64,000 nt of DNA. It comes from Argentina anserina. Its lineage: Eukaryota; Streptophyta; Magnoliopsida; Rosales; Rosaceae. Numbering within the stretch: the stretch's first letter is position 1; each line of letters starts with the position of its first letter. The DNA lies in the NCBI RefSeq assembly GCF_933775445.1, contig NC_065877.1, positions 17,174,001 to 17,238,000 of the forward strand, given 5' to 3'. The position numbers and the translations under genes are program-made. The notes under the pieces are model-generated. The model had not been told where the DNA came from and did no database searches. It saw only the letters and a program-made list of their open reading frames with translations. Below are positions 24,290 to 36,814 of the stretch, piece by piece.

Positions 24290-25830
24290 AAGCTTGATCT
24301 TAAGGTTCTTCCGAACCACTTGAAGTATGCGTTTTTGAGAGATGAGGATACATTGCCAGTGATCATTTCATCCGCACTCAAGAACAAGAGGAGATATTGA
24401 TTGAGGTTTTGAAAAGGCACAAGACGGCCATAGGATGGACCCTAGCCGACATCAAGGGAATCAGCCCTACAATGTGTGTGCATCGAATTTTACTTGAAGA
24501 TGGTGTCAAACCGACTAAGGAGGGTCAGAGACGTCTTCACCCACCAATGATGCAAGTTGTCAAAAACGAGATCACTAAGTTACATGATTGTGACGTCATC
24601 TACCCTATTTCGGATAGTAGGTGGATCTCTCCTATTAAAGTTGTGCCAAAAAAGTCTGGAATCACGGTGGTGAAGAACAAGGATAACGAGTTAGTGCCTC
24701 AGAGAACGGTGACTGGTCACTGTGTGTGTATCAACTATAGGAAGCTCAACGCCACAACAAAAAAGGATCACATGCCGCTGCCATTCATTGATCAAATGCT
24801 TGAGAGGTTAGCTGGTCATTCTTTCTATTGTTTTCTTGATAGATATAGTGGATGCAATCAGATTAGCGTTGCGGAGGAAGATCAAGAAATGACGACATTC
24901 ACATGCCCTTTTGGTATGTTTGCTTATCGTCGCATGCCTTTTGGTTTATGCAACGCTCCAGGTACGTTTTAACGTTGTATGTATCACAGTTTTCTCTGAG
25001 TATATTGGTTCTAAAATTAAAGTTTTCATGGATGACTTTTATGTTTATGGTGAAAATTTCAATGCATGTTTAGAGAATGTGGAACTTGTGGTTAGACGTT
25101 GTGAAGAAACTAATTTGGTTTTGAATTGGGAAAAATGTCATTTCATGGTTACGGAAGGCATTGTTTTAGGCCATATTGTTTCATCTACATGAATTGAGAT
25201 TGATAAATCAAAAATAGATATTGTGCGGCACTTACCCCTTCCCACAACTGTGAGGGATGTTCAATCGTTTCTTGGACATGCAGGGTTCTATCGTAGGTTC
25301 ATCAAGGATTTTTCTAAAATTGCGAGACCATTGAGTTCATTGCTTCAAAAGGACGTTCCCTTTCACTTTGATGTTTATTGCAAGCACGCATTTCAGACAT
25401 TGAAGAAGCTTTTAACGTCAGCACCCATCATGGCACCGCCGGATTGGTCTTTGCCGTTTGAATTGATGTGTGATGCATCCAACTATGCAGTTAGAGCCGT
25501 GCTAGGACAGAGGAAGGACAAGCAGCCCTATGCCATTTCCTATGCCTCTCGAACGCTTAATGATGCTCAACATAACTACACCACAACTGAGAAAAAACTT
25601 CTTGCTGTGATCTTTGCTTTAGATAAGTTTTCTTACTGACTTCAATCCAAAGTTATTGTTTACACTGACCATGCAGCTTTGAAGTACTTAATGAAGAAGA
25701 AAGATGTCAAACCAAGATTGATTCGATGGATTCTCTTACTCTAAGAGTTTGATCTTGAAATCAAGGACAATAAGGGAAGTGAAAATGTTGTGGCATACCA
25801 TTTGAGCCATTTAGTGAGAGATGCCGAACC
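24290..25830 (+). pseudogene. Reverse transcriptase and RNase H of the gypsy element (broken)
   Basis: RT blocks: HPPMMQVVKNEI, CINYRKLNATTKKDHMPLPF, a CFLDRYSG motif with the first catalytic Asp, MPFGLCNAPGTF, then TAA at 24970-24972 and a frame change, then VFMDDF (25025-25042) with the catalytic Asp pair. A stop at about 25190 follows. The thumb/connection starts SFLGHAGFYRRFIKDFS. RNase [31 protein letters not shown]; the final Asp of the family A-D-x-L-S motif is Tyr (VVAYHLSHL). Further stops at 25637 and 25742. Clearly dead. Confidence 0.85.
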
Positions 25831-25989
25831 CCTGGCCATTCATGAGAGTTTTTCGGATGAGCAACTCTTTCAAGTTGAGGTAAGTGAGCTATGGTATGCA
25901 GATATTGTGAACTATCTTGTTTCTAAGCAATTCTCGGATACTTTATCGCACGCTAAAAAGAATAGACTTAAAGGTTTAGCTAAGTATTA

Positions 25990-27183
25990 CATTTGGGATG
26001 AACCATACTTGTGAAAACATTGTGCTGATCAAATCATAAGGAGGTGTGTCCCTGACTTTGAACATCAATCTATACTAGCTTTATGTCATTCTGAGTTTTG
26101 TGGTGGTCACTTTGGGTCACGTAGAACAGCCCTTAAGGTGTTCGAATGTGGTTTCTTTTGGCCTACTATCTTTAAAGATGCATATGCTTTTTGTATGACT
26201 TGCGATAGGTGCCAAAGAACAGGTAATCTTGGTCCTAGGGATCAAATGCCGATGCAACCTATTATACATGTTGAAATATTTGATTGTTGGGGCATAGATT
26301 TCATGGGACCATTCCCTAACTCTAATGGTTTCTTGTACATACTTGTTTGTGTTGATTATGTTTCGAAATGGGTGGAAGCCAAAGCCACCCAGACTAATGA
26401 TTCTCGAGTTTTTGCAGATTTTTTTTGTTCTAATATTTTCTCTAGGTTTGGTATGCCGAGAGTTATCATTAGTGATGGAGTTTCTCACTTTTGCAACTGC
26501 ACCACTGAGGCTCTGTTGAGGAAGTATGGTGTCAAACATAAGGTTGCTACGCCTTATCACCCTCAAACGAGTGGACAAATGGAACACTAACCGAGAGATC
26601 AAGAGGGTATTGGAGAAATCAGTTGGACCAACTCGAAAGGATTGGTCCCAGAGGTTAGATGATGCTCTTTGGGCTTATAGAACTGCATACAAAACCCCTC
26701 TTGATATGTCTCCTTTCAGGTTAGTCTATGGCAAGGTATGCCATCTACCTGTGGAGTTTGAGCATCGTGCATGGTGGGCTGTGAAGAATTTTAACATGGA
26801 CATTGATGAGGCCGGATTGCATAGGAATTTGCAATTGCACGAACTTCAAGAGATTCGGAATGAGGCCTATGATTCAGCCATGATTTACAAAGAGAGGACT
26901 AAGGCGTTTCATGACCGTATGATTAGGAACAAGGCCTTTGTCATTGGGCAGAAAGTTTTATTGTTTAATTTTTGACTGAAGTTATTTCCTGGTAATTACG
27001 TTCTAGATGGATAGGGCCTTTCACTATCACTAACATTTTCCCTTCTGGTGCAATAATGATACGGAGTCCAGTGCAATGGAAGGAATTTCAGGTAAATGGA
27101 CATCGCTTGAATCCGTACTATGAGAACTTTGTGGAGCATGACGTTGAGGAGACTTCTCTCCTTGAACCTAGGCCAAGCAAGTG
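25990..27183 (+). pseudogene. Integrase of the gypsy element (broken)
   Basis: An HHCC zinc finger (H..E..GGHFG near 26110, CMTCDRCQ at 26195) precedes the DDE core: [18 protein letters not shown] and PQTSGQME. The frame breaks right after that Glu (26588) and resumes as [10 protein letters not shown], then [16 protein letters not shown] and an acidic/aromatic C terminus through NGHRLNPYYENF (about 27098-27132). A TGA at about 26012 and one at about 26972 also interrupt. No chromodomain is visible after the core, which fits the non-chromoviral OTA branch. Confidence 0.85.
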
Positions 27184-27660
27184 AATTTTTTGGAGATAGT
27201 CTAGGCTTTGGACTCTAAACTTAAGCCAATGAAAGAGCCATCAACGAGTGTTTGCATTTTCTTATCCCTTATCTCCTTTTAATTTTCATTGCTTATCATA
27301 TTGTACATTGAAGGCAATGTCAGTTTTAAGTGTGGGGTGGGGTATACATTATTCGTTGTATTCTATTGTTCAATGCCTATGTGTTTTGATTTGTTGGTTT
27401 GATTTTTATTTGTCTTGCTTTGATTTTCGATTTTTAGATTGTTTTTCGATTTTTGCTATGTTATGTTGTTTTGATTTTGTTTTGAGTCTTAGGTATGCCT
27501 TTAATTGTCTAGGATGAGTTGATCTTTGAATGATTGGTTGATAGATGATAGCGAAATTGAACTTCAGTGTTATTCTTTGGTTAATCGATGTGTAGAAATT
27601 GTACAAACATGTAGTAGATGAGGATTTTAAAACATAGGTACATAATGAGCATGTTCCTTA
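27184..27660 (+). other. 3' noncoding region of the gypsy element
   Basis: Starts after the integrase, contains a CATTGAAGGCAATG / AAGTGTGGGGTGGGGTATAC stretch, and is co-linear with the minus strand of 40200 to about 39770. The G-rich run AGTGTGGGGTGGGG resembles a polypurine-type priming tract. Homology stops at about 27660. Confidence 0.65.
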
Positions 27661-29786
27661 CGGAATGAGTTTTAAGATCCATCATTGCTTCCTCCTAGAG
27701 CAAATGAGTCAAAAGTAGAAGATAAAGAATCATCTTCATTCCTTGACATGCTTTCTTGGTTTCTTTCTCTTGTTGTATAATATTTTCCTATAGCACCAAT
27801 ACATGTTCATGTTCTTCTACTCTTGTGGTCTTCATCATGGGTTACATGTGTGAAGTATGGTTCACAAGTGAATGGGCTCATATGACCTTCTTGGCTTCCA
27901 TTATAATCTTGAACTCCATCATCACCTCCACCAGCACCGCTGTAAATTCCCACTATCATCACCTCTAATGCTTGATGAACCTCCTGATCTTATACTAGAG
28001 TCATCATTTCTTCTTGAAGAAATATGTGAGTCACGAGAGGAATGAGGTAAAAGATTAAATTAATACACTAAGTCATTAATTGATTCATTATCAGTTCCCA
28101 AAACATGTTCTTGAACAACTTGCTCTACATTTATTCTTTCTGCACGGGCTTCTCGTGCAACAGTAGGAGATGGATTGCCTTCTTTATCATCTAAATACAA
28201 CGGTCTAATCCATTTCATAAAGTTGATATATTTCTTCATCATCAAACTCAGTACCAATATCAAAGACATCCAAAGGATCTTTTTGATCAACATGTGAATG
28301 AGCTGCTTCTCTATCTCAAGTTTTAAACTTCATGTTGTAATAACAATAAAGCAATTTCTCTAGGTGAATATATCCCAACTTGTTTCTCTGGTTGGTATGG
28401 ATTAGTGCAATTGTGCTCTAGTTCCTCTCACACGCAGACGCTGATATTGTTTATGATAATACTTTAATAGCCAACTTTCTCATAGTTGGTGCACTACTTC
28501 CTTACATTACCCACCAATTAATTATATTAAGAATAAATAATGTCAATCAGATTCTCAATAAAATAATTATATGAACTTATTAAATATATGTTATATACTT
28601 ACTAGGAGACATTTCTGATTTGGCTGCAATTGTTGTTGGTGTTCTAAAGTTTAGTTTTGCATCTTTGAAATATGTAAGTTGAATATCACAAATAATAACA
28701 TAAATAAAATTACAGCTTATGATTACAAACTTTGAAAATATAAGTTATAAAAGAAAGCATGTTGCATCAAATTAACCTCTTTTCCAAATAGTCTTATTGT
28801 TGGAGAGTTCGGGTCCAATCTAGAAAGTATTTTATGCACTGCTTCAATAAGCTCACAATCATCTCCAACGCCTGATCTGTAGTTGTATCGAGGATATAAA
28901 TAATAACTTATATCAAATATGCATACACAATATATATATATATAATTAATGAGTAGTAATAAATATGATTAATAAGTATATTTTGTATATAATAACTATA
29001 GATATATTTTCTAAAAACGAAATAACTGTAGATTTAAATATACATGCCGAATGAAAAATCGTGCAACAAAGTGTTAAACCACTAATCGTTGATAATTTTG
29101 ACCACCCATTTTGCTTCATGTTTTTTCTCCAAGTCTTGATTCACCACACACATAAGCTCATAAACAACACGCATGGTTGGATAAACTTATGTATCAACAA
29201 CGAGTAGTATTTTGTAAAGTGGCTCAAATATTTGACAGATATTCTCCGCCTGAGTCCAAAGCGCGTGTCTAGAATTATTGTTTCGACAACCCGGCGATGA
29301 CGAGTTCGACTAAAATTGATGCTAACCCACCAATCACTTGCAAATATTTCTTCAATCCATATTTTTTCTTGATCAAGTCTTCCAATGAAATAAAGTTTGT
29401 TTCAAATCAGTTCGGTGCAGCACGAACAATTTCTCCTTTACAAAACTCTCACATAGATCGATGCAATGGGCTGCACAAGAAGTCCAATAAATATTATGGT
29501 GCTTCATCAACTTCTTGCCAACTTCTTTGTGCAGGTGCATGCTCTCTTTCCCATTGTGATTGTTTAAAGTATAAAATTGTTCGTCGCATTTATACATGCT
29601 CTTCAGGACCCATGTCGTTATCGTCATATTCTTCATCATCACTATCATCTTCTGAGCCAGCTAATTCCACACGGAATTCTGCTCGAATGTCTTACATCAT
29701 ATGTTGTTTCTTTGGCTTCTTAACTTGTTTATTCATCAATAAGGACTTCTTCACTTCCACAAGAATTGATTCACACTGTTGCACAT
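27661..29786 (-). pseudogene. hAT-family transposase pseudogene, middle and C-terminal part
   Basis: Minus-strand pieces in order: linker QCESILVEVKKSLL and DIRAEFRVELAGSEDDSDDE (29786-29600), KQSQWERA, then HNIYWTSCAAHCIDL (29500-29450, DUF659-type), FEPLYKILL and VVNQDLEKKHEAKW (29230-29100), an intron-rich stretch, and the hAT dimerisation signature LAIKVLS...SASACERN (28480-28420), where two in-frame stops replace expected residues. The Gly-rich C-terminal tail (GAIGKYYTTRERNQES, 27800-27740) runs to about 27665. The central catalytic part is largely deleted. The gene continues at 33573 across an inserted LTR. Confidence 0.8.
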
Positions 29787-30058
29787 TGTGAACCCCTGAA
29801 TTTTTTCCTCATTTCCCGACAATTAGAACACACTAATCGACATTTATCTGAGATGTTAAACAAATAGTTCAATATTTGTTTATTAAACTACACGACACCA
29901 CGAGCGCGGAAGTATTTCTGCACTTGTATTATTTTCTATGTTTTTCTAAAGATTTTTATTTTAAATTGATTTTCAGTAATCCTTATATTCTATTTTTAAC
30001 TCCTAGCCGTCAAAGTATTTCCCTCTTCTAATTTGGCCCAAAAACCATCCTCTCCTTC

Positions 30059-30088
30059 CCCCCCCTCTCTCTCTCTCTCTCTCTCTTC
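30059..30088 (+). repeat. CT microsatellite
   Basis: A C-run followed by about ten CT units, in the presumed transcribed leader part of the LTR. Confidence 0.9.
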
Positions 30089-31679
30089 ATCTCCTGCCCT
30101 TCCTCTGAAACGGAACAGAGGCAGCAACCTTTGACCGGCCGCGCCGCCGCCGTCCAACTGCGTTGAAGCACGCCGCCACTACCATTCTCTCTCCCTCACC
30201 GAGACCTTTAAGACCTCATCCTTGTATGTAATATTTGAGTAATTTCCAACGAGATTGAAATCGAAGCAGTACGATGTTGACGAGCCTCCGGCAAGGTTCT
30301 GGGGTTCGACGCAATCCCTCCTCCCTCTTTTCTAGTAAGCCCGAGCATCCATCCTCTTTCATACTCCTTATTCTCCTTCGAATTGCCGAGCCCAAGCTTT
30401 AGTTCTCAACCCTATCCTTTGTTTTTACTCCGCCATGAGCTTCCCACTCCGACGACTGCGTTTCTCCGAAACAATGACCTAGGCAAACTCGAGGAGCACT
30501 GCAAGGCATCAGATTGATGCCAAAAGCTTGAAGGAGAGCCACGGTGAGCAGCAGTAGCTCAGATTCACAGCAGCAGTTCACAACGGCGACTGCCTCCATC
30601 GTCGTTCTTCCTTGAGTTATTAAACCTCCTTATATTCCTCTTATTTTTTTTGTTGTTGTGTTGGGTTTATGGTTCTGAAGCTTGTTGTGAGATTGCATGA
30701 TTATTTGGAGTAGATCTAAGTGTGGTTTTTTGCTTGAATTTGTGATCATAGAAGAAAGGGTAAAAACCCTGGCTTTTACTGTTACGGATACCACTTTTCA
30801 CTGTTTTACAGCCATGTGAAATTATCATTATGCCCCTGACAGATTTATGTTTGGAAAATTACTAAGCTTTACTAATTTTCTATTAAACTTTACGGTTATA
30901 CCTTCCACAGATTTAAAAGCCTTACTATTTACCGATGTGGTTTTACAAAATAATTTCTCTGGTCTTTTGTTTTTAAATGTAAAGTTATTTACAAAGTTTA
31001 ACTCAAAAATATGGCGACGTAACCCGCGACGTTTAATTCAAACGTTGACCTTGGTCCTCACCCAGTTCGAGAATCGAGAGCACAATAATATTAGAAGTGT
31101 GTTGGAAATAATAATGTAAATCACCATTACATTATCAAGTATCTTTAGCCCCTAAAGCGTACTTAGTGCAATTTGGTAAACTAAATCGACAATTATCGAG
31201 TTTAGCGAGTTTTGGTCAACTCGGTGAACTTGGTCTATACTCTAGTCAACCTAAGGGACTTGGTCTATACGCCACTAGCACCTAATCCAAGTCCTTGCGA
31301 ACTAGCTGCTAGGTGCTTAAAAGTAGGGGTGATCACTTGTCTTCTCTAACTCGATGCAGGTGAGACGACCCAACTGTAGTTAGGTTTAAAAACCATTAAT
31401 ATATATACATATATATAAATATAACAGTATATATATAGACAGTAGCGTAAAAACACGTAATGAAAGCCAACCCGAGACTATAACAAGTCTCGTAAGGTTT
31501 AGGGCAAGTCAAGTAAAATCATTCATATGTAAAATATGTGACTCAATTCGAAATAAAAAATGTGCCGATGGGGTATACCAAACCCGACCGGCTCGAAAAA
31601 TTTGACATCTTGGAAAAATATCGGTTAGCGTGACAATTATACCGGAAATATAAAAAACAATTTCAGAGACTCACACTAT

Positions 31680-31941
31680 TGTTACATCCTGGGACCGCTC
31701 CGCCGTAACACAATATTGTTCGCTTTAGGCCTAGCCCTCACGGTTTTGTTTCTGGGAGCTCACGAGCAACTTCCAAGTAGGTCACCCATTGTAGGATTTC
31801 TCTAGCCCTAAAAGGTTAACTTCGGAGTTCCCATCACCTCTGAAACCATTGAGCCCCTAAAAAGCCTCGTGTTAGATGGAAGTGGGCATGTACATATAAG
31901 GCACATCACCCTCTCTCCGTTGGCCGATGTGGGATATTACA
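31680..31941 (-). mobile_element. Cassandra TRIM solo LTR with 5S rRNA-like sequence
   Basis: Minus strand begins TGTAATATCCCACATCGGCC and ends CCCAGGATGTAACA. In between, AACTCCGAAGTTAA and CAATGGGTGACC correspond to the box A and box C parts of the 5S rRNA internal promoter, in the right order and spacing, which is the hallmark of Cassandra LTRs. Length is 262 bp. Only one LTR is present and no 5-bp duplication is evident (ACTAT versus TTACG). It sits inside the larger solo LTR. Confidence 0.85.
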
Positions 31942-32464
31942 TTACGTAATGCTCCGCTTTATTTAATTAATTTCTTCGTAACCGTATTCATCATTATTCG
32001 CGTACTTCTTTAGTCAACGTCTCGAGCACTCCACTCGAGTTAGTTGGTAAATTTATCGAGATACTTTTATTAACATTGAATCTAGTTTACGTCTCAAGCC
32101 CCCACTCCAGACTAGATGGTTTAGTTATTAGTCTAATATTTATTTATGAGCGGTACTCGTTGTCCTGATTTCTTGTACTGTCACTCATAATTAAGTATTT
32201 GATAACACTCGGTTTATCCGAGCGGGTCAAGCATGGCACCTGTTCAATGTGTTGCGAGAGATTTCCCTTGGGAAGTTAATGCACGCTGTCCACTACATGG
32301 CAATCAAAAACCACTCTACTCCCCTTGTCACTTAAAGGCCTGAAGAAGAAGGCCATAGAGTGAGATGTATCCCGCTTAAATGCTATTATTTTGTAGCGGG
32401 TGAGTACTTAGCTACCAGGAATTAAATACTATAGTTATTGATATACAATATTTAGTTATATAGT

Positions 32465-32740
32465 AAATTGGTGATTCGATTGTCTTGATATCCGACATCG
32501 TATGTCTTTTCAGTATTGATAAAGTTGTTAACCAAATGTCCCGCTCTAGATTTTATTCACGGTGAAACCGTCGTCCTGATATTCGGCACCGTGTGTTTAT
32601 TAGTTTTGGTGAAACCGTTGTCCTGATGTCCAACACCATATTGTATTATCGGTGTTTTCGTTGTTTTGATATACAGCACCGACTGTGTCTATTTACGGTG
32701 ATTCTGTTGTCCTGATATCTGGCATCATATATTCCATCGT
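32465..32740 (+). repeat. Minisatellite of about 45-90 bp units inside the LTR
   Basis: Five diverged copies of GGTGAAACCGTTGTCCTGAT followed by a (T)CCGGCACCGT-like phrase start near 32469, 32560, 32607, 32651 and 32697; an isolated CGTTGTCCTGAT also occurs at 32159. Tandem growth inside an LTR is common, and no coding role is suggested. Confidence 0.65.
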
Positions 32741-33572
32741 GGGTGGTACCAAGTTTTAAACCTCGGTACCGTGACTCATGATTAGGTAGTGCATGATAAC
32801 TAATTCACCCGAAGGTGAGCTGAAGCATCGAACACTAGGGATTTCGATTCCCCTACAGTTTTACTTTATTATATTCTCCGATCGTGGTGTTAGCCCCCCG
32901 TTTTCGCATATGATATCATTTTGCTTATCAATAACCAAACGTTGTTTTGGTTTCCCTTTTACTCTGACTTTCTTACTTTTTACTTGAGCATCTCTTCTTA
33001 TGTTTTCTTATATGAGCATTGCACCGTTCTCTTATCTTCTTTCATTTTCAAACCCTACCTCGATAGGGTATAGGCCCCAAAACGGGTTAGCGAGGACGAG
33101 TGCTCACCTCCTTATTTTGTAGGTAGTGGCGTTTTTCTTGAGGCTAGTAGCTTGGTAGCGTTTGAGGCTCGTTGGTTGCTTCCCATTCCCGAGGATCTTA
33201 CTCCTCAGTGCTTCAGCTTTCCGATCTCCGAGTTGGATTCAGTAGACACATTTGGCGTTCTCTGGTGATTCTCGTTTTCCGATCTTGTCATTTACTTCAT
33301 TGTCAGACCGAGTTGGCTCGTTAAGACTTAGACACGTTCTTTGTCTGGTGTTTGAGTCTTACATTTCTATCTTCCACATTTGTATTTATTTGCCTATATT
33401 TTTTATGTGCTCTTCATTTCTTATTGCCAGTGGTTTATTTTTTTATTCAGCCTTGTAGTTTCGAGTTGATAGGTAGTCGACGCATCGGGTTCAACGTGTC
33501 GTTTGGTTATTAATTCGGGGCTACGACGAATATTGTTGCATTCCGGTCCTAGAAATGGTTCCGGTTGTGACA

Positions 33573-33740
33573 CTCATTATGTCAAGGATTCAGGCCGTTG
33601 TGATGATCGTGTCACTTCACTACTTTTCATTGCAAGGTAGTTGCATATACTCTCATTTGTGTTGCGAGGGGTTTGCTCTCGGTGCTCCCATGCTAGATCA
33701 CGTCTATGTCAGCCACTACTCATCGTATCACCTTTGAGAA
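33573..33740 (-). pseudogene. hAT transposase pseudogene, N-terminal BED-finger remnant
   Basis: Minus strand reads DLAWEHREQTPRNTNESICN, then YLAMKSSEVTR, which fits the BED-type start W-E-H...N.x.ICN-Y-C...GG..R of plant hAT proteins, but the second finger Cys is lost. Stops lie on both sides. It joins 29786 once the 29787-33572 LTR is removed, although a frameshift is needed at the join. Confidence 0.6.
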
Positions 33741-35040
33741 ACTCCTTTAATAAAATGAATAAAATTAGAGTTCTAGACAAAATAAATTAAATTAATAATT
33801 AAATACGTAAAAATCATTGACTAAAATAATTATTACTATAATTAACTAAAACAACAAGTAAATTACAATTTAATAATTCTAAATTTCTAATGTACTTACC
33901 AGCAAGGAACAAAAAAGAATATTAATTTTACTTGTTAATCTCCTATATGATGTAGGATTGTATTTGACAACGTAAAAAAAATTATTAACTGACTAAAAAA
34001 ATATAAATTACAATTTAATAATATTAATATGTTTACCAATAAGGAAGAAAAAAGAATATCAACAAAGCCTCACTCATTAATATATTTGAAACTTGATGCT
34101 AATATATTTAGAACTTGAGTAGTGGTGCAAGTGTGCAATAATGCATTACGTTCTAATGTATTTATAGTGTTTTAAACTTTTAATTTGAAAAGTAGTTATA
34201 AAATTGAATTGTAATAATGTGATAAAGTTCGTTGGGATTCGGTAACCAATTTTTTTTTGTTGGCTACACATTTGTCCTTGCAAATGAAGGATCAGGTGTT
34301 CGATTCCCCTGAAAAGCATGATTGAGTCTTAATTTATGGTGGCGATATGTGGCGAAATGAGGTGGTGGCGCACACTGAATGTGTCTATATATTGATCTTT
34401 TCCCATAATTTTGAAACTATCGTGATATATCCAAAAATTTCTAATATTTCCAATATATCCAGAAATGCAGTTCGGCACACGAAATTAAGCTGAATGTGAA
34501 AGATATATCCCTTGCCGAGAAAAAACGAAATTATTATTTCAGCGATAAATTCGATTTTTCAGTCTTTGTGCTGAACAACATTTCCATGAAGATGAACGCG
34601 AAAAAGATCGAAAATCAAAGGTTTAGGCATCAATAATGGCAGAAACTTAAAGCTCGATCAAGTCGGCTGCAAACTTGTTTTGCTACGACTACACCATGCA
34701 GAATAAGCTCTATATTGATCGTTGTTATTCATCTGGCAAGAGAACTACCACTGTCAAGAGAACCACCACCGTCAGCGCCGAGCGGCTGAAAACGCATAGA
34801 TGTCTTCACTTTAAAGGCTATGCGGACATCCGGTCTCGATTGCCCCTATATATATACACACACTAAATAAAACAAAGAACGAAGTCATGATCACAATTGT
34901 CAAAGCATTACAATCACAACAAACTATAGAAGTATAATCAAATTGAACATGAAGATGCATAATATTATCATTACAGAACCAACACAAAGTTCTAACAAAT
35001 AAGTACAATCAACCAAAATGAAGGTCTACACAACTGGGTT

Positions 35041-35074
<34 letters not shown>

Positions 35075-36164
35075 GATTCTCAGTCACAGGCCTTAGTTTT
35101 TTGTTTATGGATGAACAACGTCAACCCTCAGATCCACTTAATTGACACTCAACGGCTATGATTAGAAACAAAAACAAACGGGTCTCTCTTAAATCTAATA
35201 TGGGTGGGTTTTAATAGATCCACCTCGGTAGTGTCGGGGGAGTAAGAGTGAGAATTGACCTTCTCACTTTTCCCAGATTTGGGTTCTTGAAGGCCTGGAA
35301 AAAAGTTTTCAATATATGTACTTCACAATTATGCATATATCTATATATATATATATATCACTACTATTTGTGAGTCTAAGACATAAGATTCAATAATATC
35401 ACCAAAGCCATTGATGAAGCCAATTTCTAGAAGGTTTACACCATATCAATGATTCAATATATGACAAAACAATTATACAAATCAAGAATCATACCATATG
35501 TCATAACAGATTCAATCTTACTTCATTAGAATTATAGATGTTCAAAATTGTGAGTGGACAACCTTATAAATGAAAACCCAGAAAAATATGATAAGGAAAA
35601 GATAGATGTTTACAAATGGTTATTTTAGATTCCTATATTCAACCTTGCGTTGCCATATACAACCAAGAGGAAACCCAATACCTCAAATCGACAATTTGAT
35701 AAATATATACATTCCCTTATCATCTGGTATGATTGGTACCGACATGAATCTGGGATCCATATAAGAATTTGAGAGGATCAGATCGATTATGCTCGCTCTC
35801 CTAATCTAATTCATGATTCTTCCAACCTTACCTTGTGAGCTTGCTTTCACCCTTTAACTTCACCTTAATTGATTAATTTGTTTCTGCATTTCATTCGAAT
35901 CTTTGTCAGGTGTATTCACCCAATCAATTTTATTTAATCACTTCTCAGTCCTCTGACACCACTGAGATGGACAACTGGAGATGGAATGTATTACCCATTA
36001 AAACCAAACCCGTATCCGATTTATGTTGAACTCCGGTAATTAATCGCCAAATTCATGTCGCCTGACTCTGATCCCCGATCGCTAGACTTCTATTGCCGGA
36101 ATCCAGTTGCTAGAATAATTTACTGATCCTAAATATCGTCTATTAATAAATTACTGACCTACAG
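33741..36164. other. Unassigned AT-rich sequence with AT microsatellites
   Basis: Very AT-rich to 34250, then mixed sequence. (TA)n-rich tracts lie at 35041-35074 and 35341-35358. A GTGTTCGATTCCCC word at 34289 resembles a Pol III box B but no full tRNA fold was found. No gene recognised. Confidence 0.5.
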
Positions 36165-36814
36165 TGACACAACCTGACATGACCTGTCCTAAATATTTAC
36201 TTAATATTTTAGGGTAAGTCATGCGGGGATCACTATTCTAGGAACTATACCAAAATCTCGACATAGTATCCCTTGAAAGTATGCCACCTGCACAAAAACA
36301 ACACTTCTATAATAACAAATCCAACCTCAATACTTGGAATCATCGTGCTTCCCATAATATCCTAAACTCCACAATCATAAATGAATATTTTGAATCTAAG
36401 TAACAACTTAGAATATAGGAGCAACAAACGAGGATATAGTCATAATATCCAACCTCAACATCCATATATATTCAACAACAAATTTAAAATCATAATGAAA
36501 ATTTTGTGGTAATTAGAGCATCTAAAAGGAAATACAGTGACTCGTAGGTTAAACAGGTAACCTACAGTCAAATGACGAGACTGCGACCTAATTCTCAACT
36601 GCTACTAAGTAAATCCGCTAGCCTGCAACTGGACATTGGAAACCAAAGGACCTAGGGGAAAGCATTTAGAAGAAAACACGTTAGAGTGAGTAGACCATAA
36701 ATAATAAACTTAACTTACAAATAAGTTAAACATTTAAAATAATTAATACTTTCCCACTTTGATATTTATAAATAAACATGCATGAGAGTAACAAATTTAA
36801 AATAGACGTAATTA

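Larger units (their letters stand above)
19475..27660 (+). mobile_element. Decayed Ty3/gypsy (OTA/Athila-like) retrotransposon, TGATA family
   Basis: Order: 5' LTR lacking its first 400 bp or so (19475-21250), gag (21696-23529), protease (23581-24283), RT-RNase H (24290-25830), integrase (25990-27183), 3' noncoding (27184-27660). There is no 3' LTR; homology to the family ends where the hAT relic begins. The tRNA-Asp primer site expected after 21250 is absent. All coding blocks carry stops or frameshifts. The LTR matches 54856-57021, and the 3' noncoding part matches the reverse complement of 39770-40200 inside the element at 36815-42835, tying the coding copy to that family. Confidence 0.85.
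29787..33572 (+). mobile_element. Large solo LTR (3.8 kb, chromovirus-like) inside the hAT gene
   Basis: Starts TGTGAACCCCTGAATTTTTTC and ends TTCCGGTTGTGACA. Flanks CACAT (29782-29786) and CTCAT (33573-33577) agree at 4 of 5. Contents: a CT-rich 5' UTR-like segment, GC-rich exon-like part, a diverged array of GGTGAAACCGTTGTCCTGAT units, a Cassandra LTR, and TAGGGTATAGGCCCCAAAACGG before the 3' quarter. No gag or pol. Chromovirus (Tekay/Del-like) assignment is by LTR size and end motifs only. Confidence 0.75.

Noticed and set aside
31680..31941. A genuine 5S rRNA gene
   Set aside because: The match is diverged and framed by LTR ends TGTAATATCCC and GGATGTAACA, which fits Cassandra, not a 5S gene.
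34250..34330. tRNA gene or SINE suggested by GTGTTCGATTCCCC
   Set aside because: A box B-like word exists, but no convincing box A, anticodon arm or poly(A)/T tail was found.
35041..35290. Helitron start suggested by a TCTATATA-type tract followed by non-coding sequence
   Set aside because: The tract is a plain AT microsatellite; no 3' hairpin with CTRR end was seen.
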